In this document: piece after piece, positions 43,373-54,800 of the stretch | How positions within the stretch are numbered: the first letter of the stretch is position 1 | Layout: every line of letters starts with the position of its first letter | Assembly (NCBI GenBank): GCA_964628685.1 | Contig: CAZVNM010000002.1 | Location: 434,001-498,000, forward strand | From: CALMEC01 sp964628685 | GTDB lineage: Bacteria > Actinomycetota > Thermoleophilia > Miltoncostaeales > Miltoncostaeaceae | Reading direction: 5' to 3' | Length of the DNA stretch: 64,000 nucleotides | The notes under the pieces: generated by a model | The model's input: only the letters and a program-made list of their open reading frames with translations | The model's database searches: none | Told to the model about the DNA's origin: nothing | Program-made: the position numbers and the translations under genes

Positions 43373-44581
43373 GTGATGTCCTCCGACCGTCTTCGGATCG
43401 CGATGGTGACCGAGTACGCCTACCCGATCCTCGGCGGCATCTCGGAACACGTCCACTTCCTCTCACGTGAACTCGTCGCACTGGGGCACGATGTCACCGT
43501 CGTCACCGGCCGATCCGACGACCGGGCGGTGCTGCGGCGGATCGACGCCGAGGCCGAGCGCACCCACGGCTACCGCACCGTCCGCATCGGACGCGCCCTG
43601 CCGGTGCCGTGCAACGGGTCGGTGGCCCGCGTGACACCGGTCGGCGGCCGCGCCCTGCGGCGCGTGCTGGCCGGCGCCGACGTGGTCCACGCGCAGGGAC
43701 TCGTCGGCGCCACCCTTCCGCGCCACGCGGTCATCGTGAGCGAGGCGCCGTGCACGGTCGGCACCTTCCACACCTACACGGAGAACGGCGAGCACTGGAC
43801 CTACCGGGTGTTCAAGCCGCGCATCCGGCGGGCGCTCGATCGCCTGGACCGGCGGATCGCGGTCTCGGACGCCTGCGTGGACGGGCTGGAACCGCACTTC
43901 GGCGGCGGGTTCGACGTGATCCCCAACGGCGTCGACTGCGACCGGTTCCGGCCGCTGCAGGACGACGAGCGCCGGCCCGACGGTCCGCCGCGGATCCTCT
44001 TCGTCGCCCGTCTCGAACCGCGCAACGCGCTGTCGGACCTGCTGGCGGCGGTGGCGATCCTGCGCGACCGGGGGGTCGATGCGATCGTCCAGGTTGCGGG
44101 CGACGGGCCCACCCGCGGTCGCGACAAGGCGCTCGCACGCGAGCTCGGCATCGCCGACCGCGTCGAGTGGCTCGGCCTGATCCACACCGACCTCCCCGCG
44201 CGCTACCGCGAGGCCACGGTCATGGCCGCGCCGTGCACCCTGGCGTCGTTCGGCGTCATCCTCATCGAGGCCGCGGCCAGTGGCACGCCCATCGTCTGCG
44301 CCGACAACGTCGGCTTCCGTCAGGTGATCCGCGACGGCATGCCGGGTCGCTTCGTCCCGATGCGCGACCCCGCCGCGCTGGCCGACGGCCTGGACGAGGT
44401 CCTGGCACGTGCGTCCATGCGCGAGGAGTGGGGGCTTCGGGGGCGGACCCTGGTCGAGGAGCGCTACGCGTGGCCGTGCGTCGCGGGACGGATCGCCGAC
44501 CTCTATCACGAGGTGCTGGGGCGCACGAACACCCCGACCGTGGTGAAATCGGCATCGACGGAAGGCATTTTCCGGCAATAG
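43373..44581 (+). CDS. GT4-family glycosyltransferase
   Basis: A GT-B retaining glycosyltransferase: N-terminal acceptor domain (EYAYPILGGISEHVHFLSRELVALGHDVTVV), a PNGVDCDRFRPL hinge, FVARLEPRNALSDLL donor domain and the EX7E-type SFGVILIEAAASGTPIVCAD motif. Similar to phosphatidylinositol mannosyltransferase-like GT4 enzymes. The GTG at 43373 is used because the promoter spacing suggests a leaderless start; an ATG is the very next codon. Acceptor unknown; cell envelope glycan or glycolipid likely. Confidence 0.9.
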   Translation: MMSSDRLRIAMVTEYAYPILGGISEHVHFLSRELVALGHDVTVVTGRSDDRAVLRRIDAEAERTHGYRTVRIGRALPVPCNGSVARVTPVGGRALRRVLAGADVVHAQGLVGATLPRHAVIVSEAPCTVGTFHTYTENGEHWTYRVFKPRIRRALDRLDRRIAVSDACVDGLEPHFGGGFDVIPNGVDCDRFRPLQDDERRPDGPPRILFVARLEPRNALSDLLAAVAILRDRGVDAIVQVAGDGPTRGRDKALARELGIADRVEWLGLIHTDLPARYREATVMAAPCTLASFGVILIEAAASGTPIVCADNVGFRQVIRDGMPGRFVPMRDPAALADGLDEVLARASMREEWGLRGRTLVEERYAWPCVAGRIADLYHEVLGRTNTPTVVKSASTEGIFRQ

Positions 44582-44701
44582 GTGCGGTTCCCTTCGCTGG
44601 TTCGGAGCCCAAACGTCCCGGAATCGCGAGCAGGTGTTTTGCGGCAGACTACGTAGACGTGATGCTGCGTTGCCGACGATTCTCTCCGCGGTCGATACCG
44701 A

Positions 44702-44730
44702 TTGAGGGTGGTGACCAGGCTCCCTACCGT
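44702..44730 (+). promoter_or_regulatory. Candidate promoter of the dehydratase/activase operon
   Basis: TTGAGG (44702-44707), 17-bp spacer, TACCGT (44725-44730), followed by a ~55-nt leader with a good ribosome binding site AAGGTGATC directly before the ATG at 44791. Confidence 0.45.
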
Positions 44731-44790
44731 CGAAGTCGGCGATCCATCCATATGCGCCACGGCGCACCCGACGAGCACAGAAGGTGATCG

Positions 44791-46592
<1,802 letters not shown>

Positions 46593-46593
<1 letters not shown>

Positions 46594-49500
46594 TGGCGGA
46601 GGCCACGCTCAAGGGCCGGGAGCCCAAGGAGATCAAGGAACCGAAGCTCTACATCGGCCTCGACGTCGGATCGACCACGGTCAAGGCCGTGGTCGTCGAT
46701 CCGACCAAGGACGAGATCCTCTGGCAGGACTACCAGCGCCACGAGACCAAGCAGCCCGAGAAGTGCCTCGAGTTCCTCACGATGATCGAGTCGAACTTCC
46801 CGGTGCCGTACGACGAGGTGCGGGTGTTCATCACCGGCTCCGGCGGCTCGGGCATCGCGCCGCGCATCGGCGCCAAGTTCGTGCAGGAGGTCAACGCCGT
46901 CTCACTGGCGGTCGAGAAGCTCTACCCGGCCTGCGGCTCGGTCATCGAGCTGGGCGGTCAGGACGCGAAGATCATCATCTTCAAGGAAGACCCCGAGACC
47001 GGCAAGAAGAAGAAGATCCCGTCGATGAACGACAAGTGCGCCGGTGGCACGGGCGCCGTCATCGACAAGATCAACGCGAAGCTGCGCATCCCGGCCGACA
47101 AGCTCTGCGACATGGGCTACAGCGGCATCAAGCTGCACCCGGTGGCCGGCAAGTGCGGCGTGTTCGCCGAGACCGACATCAACTCGCTGCAGAAGATGGG
47201 CGTGCCCAACGACCAGCTGATGGCGTCGCTGTTCGACGCGATCATCGGTCAGAACCTGTCGGTGCTCACCCGCGGCAACACCCTCCTTCCCGAGGTGCTG
47301 CTCCTGGGCGGCCCCAACACCTACATCCGCGGCATGGTGGAGGCCTGGAAGGACAACATCCCGCTCATCTGGGAGGAGCGCGGCACCGAGCTTCCCGCGG
47401 GTGTCGATCCGCGCGACCTCATCAAGGTGCCGGACAACGCCCAGTACTTCGCGGCGCTCGGCGCGGTGGAGTTCGGCCTGTCGGAGGGGCCGGAGGTGGG
47501 TGTCTACCGCGGCACGCAGCTCCTTCGCCACTACATCGACGTCGGCCGCCTCGAGGAGAAGGCCGCGTCGGGCGGCAAGGGCCTTTCGGAGTCCGAGGAG
47601 GAGCTGGAGGCGTTCCGCGAGCGCTACCGGGTCGAGAAGTTCACGCCCGCCACGTTCGAGCCCGGCCAGGTCGTCGAGGCCTTTGTCGGATTGGACGGCG
47701 GTTCCACCTCCACCAAGGCGGTGCTGCTCGACAAGGACCGCAACGTCCTCGTCAAGAGCTACCAGCTCTCCAAGGGCAACCCCATCGTCGACACCCAGGA
47801 GGTGCTCGGCAACCTGGAGCAGTACGTCCAGGACCAGGGGGCGACGCTCAAGGTGATGGGCATCGGCACCACCGGCTACGCCAAGGACATCCTGAAGGAC
47901 GTCCTCGCGGCCGACGTGGCGCTGGTGGAGACCGTGGCCCACACCGAGTCGGCGCTGCAGTTCTACGACGACGTGGACGTGCTTGTGGACGTCGGCGGTC
48001 AGGACATCAAGCTCATCATCCTGAAGAACCGCCGAGTCGTCGACTTCAAGCTCAACACGCAGTGCTCGGCCGGCAACGGCTACTTCCTGCAGTCCACCGC
48101 CGAGGGCTTCGGCTACGACGTCTACGACTACGCCGACATCGCGTTCAGCGCCCAGTCGATGCCGACCTTCGGCTACGGCTGCGCCGTGTTCATGCAGTCG
48201 GACATCGTCGACTTCCAGCGGCAGGGGTGGAAGCCCGAGGAGATCATGGCCGGCCTGGCCGCAGTGCTCCCCAAGAACATCTGGCTCTACGTGTCGCAGA
48301 TCCCCAACATCGCGGGCCTCGGCACCAACTTCGTCCTGCAGGGCGGCACCCAGCACAACCTGGCGGCGGTCAAGGCCCAGGTCGACTTCATCGAGTCGCG
48401 CTTCAAGGGCAAGGACGTGCAGCCGCGCATCATCGTGCACAAGCACTGCGGCGAGTCGGGGGCCATCGGCGCCGGCATCGAGGCGGTGCGCCTGTGGGAG
48501 AACGGGCGCGAGACCGAGTTCATCGGCATGGAGCGGGTGCGCGACATCTCGTTCATCACCCACCGCAACGAGGACACCCGCTGCTACTTCTGCAAGAACA
48601 AGTGCCTGCGGACGTTCATCGACGTGACGGTGGAGGGCTCGGACGTCGACGAGTCGGGCCGTCCCTCCAAGATCCCGATCCCGGTCGGGGTCAAGCGCCT
48701 CATCGTCGGCAACTCCTGCGAGCGCGGCCTCGTCGAGGACGTCGAGTCGATGAAGGTCATCAAGCAGGGCATGGATTCGACCGCCAAGGTCAACCCCAAC
48801 TTCTGCGAGCTGGCCGGTGAGGCCGTCTGGCGCAGCCAGAACCCGCCGAAGGTGGCCGACCCCGCCCATAAGCGGGCGCTCACGTCGGCGCAGAAGCAGC
48901 GCAACGAGCTGGTCGCCAAACGCGAGTCGATCCGCATCGGCATCCCCCGCGTGCTCAACCAGTACTCCATCAACCCGATGGTCTCGGCGTACTTCGAGAG
49001 CCTGGGCGTGCCGCCGCAGAACCTCGTCTACTCCAGCTTCACCAACGAGGAGATGTACAAGGCGGGGGCCAAGCGCGGCGCAATCGACCCGTGCTTCCCG
49101 TCCAAGATCGGGATCCCGCACGTGCACGACCTGCTGCACCACGCGCACAAGAAGAAGCCGCTCGACGTCATCTTCTTCCCGATGATCGACGCCCTGCAGT
49201 CGCACCTGTCGTGCACGCAGGGAAACCGGGCCTGCCCGACGGTCACCGCCACCCCGGAGGCGGTCAAGGCCGCCTTCACCAAGGAGGGCGACCTGTTCGA
49301 GCAGATGGGCATCAAGTACATCAACACGTTCGTCAACGTCGACGAGCCGCGTCTGTTCGAGAAGCAGATGTGGGCGGACTTCAAGGACGTGCTGGGCCTC
49401 ACGCAGGCCGAGCACACCCGCGCCGTCGAGGCCGCGTACGAGGCCCAGCGCAGGTTCGACGCCGGCGTGCGCGAGAGCGCCCGCGAGGTGCTCGACAAGC

Positions 49501-50105
49501 TGGTGGCCGAGGACCGGCTGGGCGTCGTGGTGCTGGGTCGCCCGTACCACAACGACCCGGGTGTCAACCACGAGATCCTGGCCGAGTTCCAGAAGATCGG
49601 CTACCCGGTCTTCACCCAGGACTCCCTGCCCATCGACGACGACCTCATGGACGAGCTCTTCGGGGAGGACGTCGCCGCCGGTCGCATCAAGGACGCCTTC
49701 GACATCTCGGACGTCTGGAAGAACAGCTACTCCGAGAACACCTCCCGCAAGGTGTGGGCGGCCAAGTACGTCTCACGCCACCCCAACCTGGTGGCGCTGG
49801 AGCTCTCGTCGTTCAAGTGCGGGCACGACGCCCCCATCTATTCGGTGGTGGAGGAGACGGTGCAGGCCAACGGCACGCCGTACTTCTGCTTCAAGGACAT
49901 CGACGAGAACAAGGCGTCCGGATCGATCAAGATCCGCGTCGAGACGATCGGCTACTTCCTGCAGCGCTACCGCGAGGACATGGTCAAGCACCGCGAGACC
50001 ATGAGCACGATCGACGCCCGTCTGGCGGATCTGGAGCGCCAGCTGCGCGAGGAGCTGGGGGCCGACGCACCGCGGGTGCCGATGGTCGCCGGAGGCGAGG
50101 ACTAG
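46593..50105 (+). CDS. Giant activase: two BadF/HgdC ASKHA domains plus DUF2229 dehydratase-like domain
   Basis: 1170 residues. Two ASKHA ATPase domains start at GLDVGSTTVKAVVV (about 23) and GLDGGSTSTKAVLL (about 368). Each has the cysteine pair that holds the bridging [4Fe-4S] cluster in HgdC-type activases: NDKCAGGTG and GKCGVFAE in the first, NTQCSAGNG and GYGCAVFMQ in the second. A CYFCKNKC cluster near 665 follows, then a DUF2229/HgdB-like region (about 785-1130) with DPCFPSK, SCTQGNRACP and FKCGHDAP cysteines. So ATP-driven electron transfer and its acceptor cluster appear fused. Codon use is normal for the window (strong AAG bias for its many lysines), arguing against very recent transfer. 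Confidence 0.85.
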
Positions 50106-50115
50106 CAACGCCTGG

Positions 50116-50143
50116 GGGTGCGGGGCCGGGCGGCCCCGCACCC
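50116..50143 (+). terminator. Terminator of the dehydratase/activase operon
   Basis: GGGTGCGGGGCC and GGCCCCGCACCC form a perfect 12-bp stem with a GGGC tetraloop, 10 nt after the stop. Confidence 0.75.
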
Positions 50144-50169
50144 GCGTCACCCCGCCCGCGGAGGCATCG

Positions 50170-50490
50170 ATGGCCGTGGTGATCATCGTCGAGCACCTGG
50201 CGCTGCCGGGCCGCCGCGACGACCTGGCCGACGTGTGGATGCGCTGGATGGCCGATGCGGTGTCGCGGAACGCCGGTCACGTCGCGTACCGGTACACGTT
50301 CGACGAGGACGCGCCGGACGCCGTCGTGGCGATCCAGGAGTACGCGTCGGACGATGACGCGGCGGCGTTCCTGCGCGACCCCGCGTACCTCGCATACCTG
50401 GCGGAGTCCGAGCCGCTCCTGGCCCGCCCGCCGGTCGTGCGACGGCTGCGGCCGGTGTGGTCGAAGGCGGGTGACGCCGGCCCGTCGTGA
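50170..50490 (+). CDS. Antibiotic biosynthesis monooxygenase (ABM/YgiN-like) domain protein
   Basis: 106 residues forming a single ferredoxin-like ABM domain: an AVVIIVEHLALPGRRDDLADV first strand/helix, then GHVAYRYTFDEDAP, VAIQEYASDDDAAAFLRDPAYLAYL. Such dimeric proteins are quinol monooxygenases, heme degraders or have unknown roles. ATG start 64 bp after the activase stop but beyond its terminator. Confidence 0.8.
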   Translation: MAVVIIVEHLALPGRRDDLADVWMRWMADAVSRNAGHVAYRYTFDEDAPDAVVAIQEYASDDDAAAFLRDPAYLAYLAESEPLLARPPVVRRLRPVWSKAGDAGPS

Positions 50491-50527
50491 GCCGGGCGGC
50501 GGCGTCGGACCGCGCGCGAGCGGGGTG

Positions 50528-50731
50528 TCAGCCCACGAGCACGATGTCGACGTCGTACCGCGCGAGCGCGGCGTCCGCGGACATGAGCGTCACGCCGCGG
50601 TTGGCCGCCTGCGCGACGAGGATCCGGCCGAACGGATCGGCGTGGTGCGCCGGGAGCCCCGCGACGGCGAGCGCGTCGTCATGCGACACGTCGATCATGC
50701 GGACCCCGCTCGTCGTCGCACGGGTGGGCAC
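50528..50731 (-). pseudogene. vapC-type PIN-domain toxin remnant
   Basis: The frame ends with LPAHHADPFGRILVAQAANRG followed by MSADAALARYDVDI, the typical C-terminal third of VapC toxins (LPxxHxDPFDRxLxAQA and a Tyr before the end). The N-terminal half with the first catalytic Asp (xxLLDTxxLxW) is not found upstream in any frame, and there is no antitoxin gene. The first ~12 residues are unrelated. I read it as a truncated, dead toxin gene. Confidence 0.6.
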
Positions 50732-50891
50732 GGAGACGCGTGGCGGAGCGGGGAGCGGGAGCCTGCCCAGGCCGTGTTTAAGAGGACGCCGTCACGCCGA
50801 CATCCGACTCCGACGCCTTCGAGCTCGTCGATGACCCGGGACGGTCCCGGGCGGGACACCGCTGTCGGACGCGAGTCCCACTCCGCCCGGC

Positions 50892-51818
50892 TCAGCGCTG
50901 GGGTCGCGCCCCCGTGTCCACGACCTCGAGGTCCGCACCGGTGACCCGCCGAAGACCGCGCAGATCGTCGTCGTCCCAGGCGGCGCTCGGTGCGCCGGTG
51001 ATGTACCAGGGTGAGCCGTTGTCGGCGAGGATCATCCCGTGGCGCTTCAGCGCCGTGAGGATCACACGTGACTGCGGGCCGAACCCGGAGATGTCGAACG
51101 ACGCCCGCAGCCGCACGCGCGTGCCCATGGGCGGCAGCGACGGGTCGTCGGAGGCCCCCGCCTGGTGGCGTGCGGGGAACACGAACGCCCGTCGGGTGCG
51201 CGGCGCGGTGAAGCGCAGCGCGTGCGGGATGTTGCCGGCGCGCACCTCGGCGGCGCGTGCGAGTCCCGGGAAGATCGGAAGCCCCGCCGCGTCGGCGCTC
51301 GTCCAGCGCAATGGGCGGACCGCATTGGACCGCAGGTTGAAGACGGCACCCGATCCCGCCCTCCACGTGCGCCCGATCCGGCGGGCCGCGTACAGCTCGT
51401 ACAGGCGACACCGCACCCGGTCGACGAGGATGATGTGGCGGTCGCCGCCGCGTTCGATCAGCGGGCGGGCGGGGATGGGGTAGGGGACCCGGTCCGATTC
51501 GGATCCGTACCCGAACCGCACCCGGCTCGCGCGCTGCGTGGGCGCGACGACGTTGAACGGGATGCCGTACCGGCCCGCGGCGCTGAAGTCGGGATGCAAC
51601 CCCGTGCCGGCACCGATCGCGCGGATCATCGCGTCGCTCCTCGGGTGGATCGGCAGTTGCGAGACGTCCTGGTTCCACGGGTTGTCCGCCGGGAACACCG
51701 TGCAGCCGGGCCCGAGCGACGGCTGTGCCGGGGCGGTCGCGCTCCAGCCGAGGACACCGATCGCGCCGATCACGGTGACGAGTGCGGTCCTGGGTGTGGG
51801 CGGTGCTGATCGCGGCAT
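50892..51818 (-). CDS. Secreted protein of unknown function
   Basis: 308 residues with a signal peptide (cleavage near TAPAQP, residue about 32). Strongly patterned mature protein: FPADNPWNQDVSQLPIHPRS, VPYPIPARPLIERGGDRHIILVDRVRCRLYELY, TSADAAGLPIFPGLARAAEV and MILADNGSPWYITGA. Comparable secreted proteins exist in other soil bacteria, but I know no assigned function. Two cysteines suggest one disulfide. The Met at 51818 is chosen because it opens the signal peptide; the upstream frame is basic and covers the palindrome of the divergent region. Confidence 0.8.
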   Translation of the reverse strand: MPRSAPPTPRTALVTVIGAIGVLGWSATAPAQPSLGPGCTVFPADNPWNQDVSQLPIHPRSDAMIRAIGAGTGLHPDFSAAGRYGIPFNVVAPTQRASRVRFGYGSESDRVPYPIPARPLIERGGDRHIILVDRVRCRLYELYAARRIGRTWRAGSGAVFNLRSNAVRPLRWTSADAAGLPIFPGLARAAEVRAGNIPHALRFTAPRTRRAFVFPARHQAGASDDPSLPPMGTRVRLRASFDISGFGPQSRVILTALKRHGMILADNGSPWYITGAPSAAWDDDDLRGLRRVTGADLEVVDTGARPQR

Positions 51819-51903
51819 CCGGCCAACGATCGCACGGGTCGGGCATCGCGACAAGACGCGGTGAGCGATCGGATCCTCAAGGCGCACCCGACGCTCCGGG
51901 GGC

Positions 51904-51939
51904 GATGTTGGTCCACCCGGCCGTCGGGCGACCAACATC
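51904..51939. promoter_or_regulatory. Perfect inverted repeat in a divergent intergenic region
   Basis: GATGTTGGTC (51904-51913) and GACCAACATC (51930-51939) are a perfect 10-bp inverted repeat. A nested CCCG/CGGG pair lies in the loop. It lies between the divergent secreted-protein and 96-residue genes, about 30 bp upstream of a TAACCT -10 element; operator or structured RNA are both possible. Confidence 0.6.
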
Positions 51940-51966
51940 ACCGGCCTGCGGCGGCCGCCCGTTGGG

Positions 51967-51972
51967 TAACCT
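51967..51972 (+). promoter_or_regulatory. -10 element of the 96-residue gene, apparently leaderless
   Basis: TAACCT with 7 nt to the ATG at 51980. Confidence 0.45.
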
Positions 51973-51979
51973 CCCGCCA

Positions 51980-52270
51980 ATGAGCACTCAGGCACTCCGT
52001 GCGGCCGACAAGGTCATGTTCGAGATCTATCGGGAGGGGCACTACAACCGCACCTACCGGGTCTGTTACTTCACCGAGCTCAACGACCACAATCGTGAGC
52101 AGGAGTTCAACCGCGCGCTGGCAGGGGACCACGTCTTCGACGGCTTCCTCGCCGGGCCGACCAAGGAGAAGGCGAAGGAGGTCATCGCCGACTACCTGAA
52201 GCGGTTGAACGACGGCGAGGACATCAGCCCGGACCAGATGCGCGAGGGGCTCGCCGACTACCTGGCATAG
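51980..52270 (+). CDS. Small hypothetical protein
   Basis: 96 residues, soluble, charged, no family recognised. MSTQALRAADKVMFEIYREGHYNRTYRVCYFTEL opens the protein, with helices EKAKEVIADYLKRLNDGED and PDQMREGLADYL at the end. The promoter and leaderless start support that it is real, as does the good codon pattern. A hairpin terminator follows. Confidence 0.75.
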   Translation: MSTQALRAADKVMFEIYREGHYNRTYRVCYFTELNDHNREQEFNRALAGDHVFDGFLAGPTKEKAKEVIADYLKRLNDGEDISPDQMREGLADYLA

Positions 52271-52285
52271 GCGGTCCGGGGGCGC

Positions 52286-52306
52286 GCGGGCCTCGGATCG
52301 GCCCGC
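52286..52306 (+). terminator. Hairpin after the 96-residue gene
   Basis: GCGGGCC-TCGGATC-GGCCCGC, a 7-bp stem with a 7-nt loop, 16 nt after the stop. Confidence 0.45.
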
Positions 52307-52446
52307 ATCCGCAGACGGGTGAGGCGGGGCGCGTCCCGGGGTCGTTGGCTGCGGGTGGCGACCGGTGACGTGAGCGGGTGACCTCCGTCCGGCCGAAGTG
52401 GTGACGTCTGTTCACGTTTCGCCGGTCGAAGGCCGATAGATGACGG

Positions 52447-54711
52447 GTGACCACCACGACCCATCGCGGTGTGTCCGTCTTCGCGGGCACATCGAGGCTG
52501 CCGCTCATCGCCATCGGCCTGTCCGTCGCGTCGCTCGCGGGTGCGATCCTTTTGCCCCCGACGCTCGGATGGCTCCTGGTCATCTCGGGGATCGTCGCCG
52601 GTGCGGCGGCGCTCATCCTCGCCGGTCGCGGCCACGGTGCCGACCGCATCGCCTGGATCCTCCTCGGCGTCGGTCAGATCCTCAACGGCGTCGGCAACGT
52701 CGGCTGGCTCCTCGAACCGCACGTCGACGTGCGCGTCGAGCTCGTGGCGCAGGGGCTCTTCAACGTCGCGACCATCGCCACCGTGCTCGGCATGGTCACG
52801 TTCGTCGCCCCGCACGACACCCTGCAGCGGGTCGCGGAGCAGCTCCTCGACTTCGTGATCATCTCGGGCTGCGTCTTCGTGCTCTGCTGGCACTGGGGGG
52901 TCGCGGCGTGGGTGACCGGCGATCCCGCGTCCAACTCCACGCTCGGGGTCCTCTCGGTCGTCGCACTGGGCGTCGACTTCATCGGCCTGGCCCTCGCGCC
53001 GCTCCTCATCATCTCCCGGGTGCGCAGGTACCGGGCGCACGTGTGGTTCGCGGTGATCGCGCTCATGATCGCGGCGCTCGGCGACATGGACCTCCTCATC
53101 AGCTCGCTCCACCTGCCGGCGTCCACGGCGTCGCTCTCGTGGCTCACGTCCTCGCTCCTCACCATGGTCGGTGCGACGCTCATCCCGAGGGAGCGCATGC
53201 CGGTGCGTGCGCTCAGCCATCGGACCGGGCTCGACATGGCGACGTTCGCGGCGATCGCCACCACCATCGTGGTCGTCCTCTCCGCCGACCGCATCGACGA
53301 CGTGCTGCGCGGCGCCCTGGCGGTGCTGATCGTCACCGCGATCCTGCGCCAGTGGATCGTCGTGCGGGCCAACCGCCGCCTGCGCGAGGACCTCGCGCAC
53401 GAGGCCCGTCACGACCGGCTGACGGGGCTCGCCAACCGCAAGCAGTTCGAGGCGCGGCTGATGGACGACCTGGACGCCGGCCGCGACATCACGCTCGTGA
53501 TGTGCGACCTGGACGGCTTCAAGGAGGTCAACGACTCGGCGGGGCACGAGGTGGGCGACGCGGTGCTGCGCGAGATCGCCGACCGTCTGACCGCGTCGTT
53601 CGCACCGCACGGCCGGGTCTTTCGGATGGGCGGTGACGAGTTCACCGTCGTGCTGCCGCCGTCGGTCACGAAGCAGGACGTGGAGTCGATGGTGCGCGCG
53701 GCGCAGGCCACCGTCGCCCGCGAGGTGTTCGTGGGCCCGCACACGCTCGAGGTGACGCTCGCCGCGGGGGCGGCCCGGCAGGCGGATCCGTCCACGGAGC
53801 CCATCACCACCCGCGCCGACCTGGCCCTCTATCGCGCGAAGGCCTCGGGTCGCGAGGGGTTCCGCTGGTTCGACGAGGCCATGGCCGAGGCGATGCGGCG
53901 GCGGGTGAACGCGCGCCAGCGTCTGCGCGACGCGGTCGCGCGGGGTGAGATCACGTACCACTTCCAGCCGATCGTCGCGCTCGCCGGGGGCGTGCGTCGC
54001 GTCGAGGTGCTGCTGCGGTGGCTCGACGACGACGGCCGCCAGATCCTCCCGCCACCGGACGTGATCCAGGAGGCGGGTGTCCTGGGTGAGCTGCCGGCGC
54101 TCAGCGAGTACGCCCTCGGGTCGGTCATCGCGCTCGCCGCCGAGCATGAGGACATGGAGTTCTCGGTCAACTTCACCGCGCGGGAGATCGAGAGCATCGA
54201 CTTCGTCGAGCGCATCGTGGAGCTCACCGAGCGGCACGGTGTCTCCCCCGAGCGCCTCGTGATCGAGGTCACCGAGGCCGAGATGATCGACTCGCGCGAG
54301 GTTCTGGATGCGCTGCGCCTGGCGCGTCGGATCGGCGTCAGGGTGGCGCTCGACGATTTCGGGACCGGGTTCAGCAACTTCAGCTACCTGCTGGATCTGC
54401 CGGTGGACGAGCTGAAGCTCGACCGGTCGTTCCTGCGCGGCGAGACCACGGGCTGCGGTCGTCGCCGGGCGGTCATGGCGTCGGTGATCGACCTGGCGCA
54501 CGCGCTCGACCTCAGCGTGACCGTGGAGGGGGCGGAGGTGGACGACCAGGTGAAGCTCGCCCGCGAGCTCGGCGCCGACCGCGTGCAGGGCTACCACCTC
54601 AGCCGCCCGGTGCCCGCGGAGCGTCTGCGCGCCGCCGTCGACGAGGCCATCGATCAGGCCGCGCCGGCCGTCCGCTCGCTCCCGCTGCGGCGGGTTCCGT
54701 CGTCCGGCTGA
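52447..54711 (+). CDS. Membrane GGDEF-EAL protein
   Basis: 754 residues: eight or more hydrophobic segments (about 15-300, MASE-like), a GGDEF domain with LTGLANRKQF, CDLDGFKEVNDSAGHEVGD and MGGDEF, and an EAL domain. The EAL motif reads EVL, but the metal- and substrate-binding residues elsewhere are kept: FSVNFTARE, EVTEAEM, DDFGTGFSNFSY, KLDRSF and VEGAEVDDQ. No RxxD inhibitory site. Both domains could be active. GTG start at 52447 close to a GATAGATG sequence that may include the -10. Single gene. Confidence 0.9.
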   Translation: MTTTTHRGVSVFAGTSRLPLIAIGLSVASLAGAILLPPTLGWLLVISGIVAGAAALILAGRGHGADRIAWILLGVGQILNGVGNVGWLLEPHVDVRVELVAQGLFNVATIATVLGMVTFVAPHDTLQRVAEQLLDFVIISGCVFVLCWHWGVAAWVTGDPASNSTLGVLSVVALGVDFIGLALAPLLIISRVRRYRAHVWFAVIALMIAALGDMDLLISSLHLPASTASLSWLTSSLLTMVGATLIPRERMPVRALSHRTGLDMATFAAIATTIVVVLSADRIDDVLRGALAVLIVTAILRQWIVVRANRRLREDLAHEARHDRLTGLANRKQFEARLMDDLDAGRDITLVMCDLDGFKEVNDSAGHEVGDAVLREIADRLTASFAPHGRVFRMGGDEFTVVLPPSVTKQDVESMVRAAQATVAREVFVGPHTLEVTLAAGAARQADPSTEPITTRADLALYRAKASGREGFRWFDEAMAEAMRRRVNARQRLRDAVARGEITYHFQPIVALAGGVRRVEVLLRWLDDDGRQILPPPDVIQEAGVLGELPALSEYALGSVIALAAEHEDMEFSVNFTAREIESIDFVERIVELTERHGVSPERLVIEVTEAEMIDSREVLDALRLARRIGVRVALDDFGTGFSNFSYLLDLPVDELKLDRSFLRGETTGCGRRRAVMASVIDLAHALDLSVTVEGAEVDDQVKLARELGADRVQGYHLSRPVPAERLRAAVDEAIDQAAPAVRSLPLRRVPSSG

Positions 54712-54788
54712 GTCATCGGAGGGGCCACGCGCGTCCGCGGCGCCGTGCGCGGGCGGCCGGATCCGAGGCCGCGAGCGCGCCGACGCTC

Positions 54789-54794
54789 TAACCT
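54789..54794 (+). promoter_or_regulatory. -10 element of the DEAD-box helicase, apparently leaderless
   Basis: TAACCT with 6 nt to the GTG at 54801; no Shine-Dalgarno sequence. Confidence 0.45.
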
Positions 54795-54800
54795 CATCCG

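Noticed and set aside
46902..49571. 889-codon minus-strand open frame
   Set aside because: Antisense of the activase gene; His/Asp/Val-rich shadow with no domains.
52401..52416. GTGACGTCTGTTCAC considered as a CRP/GlxR site
   Set aside because: Spacing between GTGA and TCAC is 7, not 6, and it stands alone.
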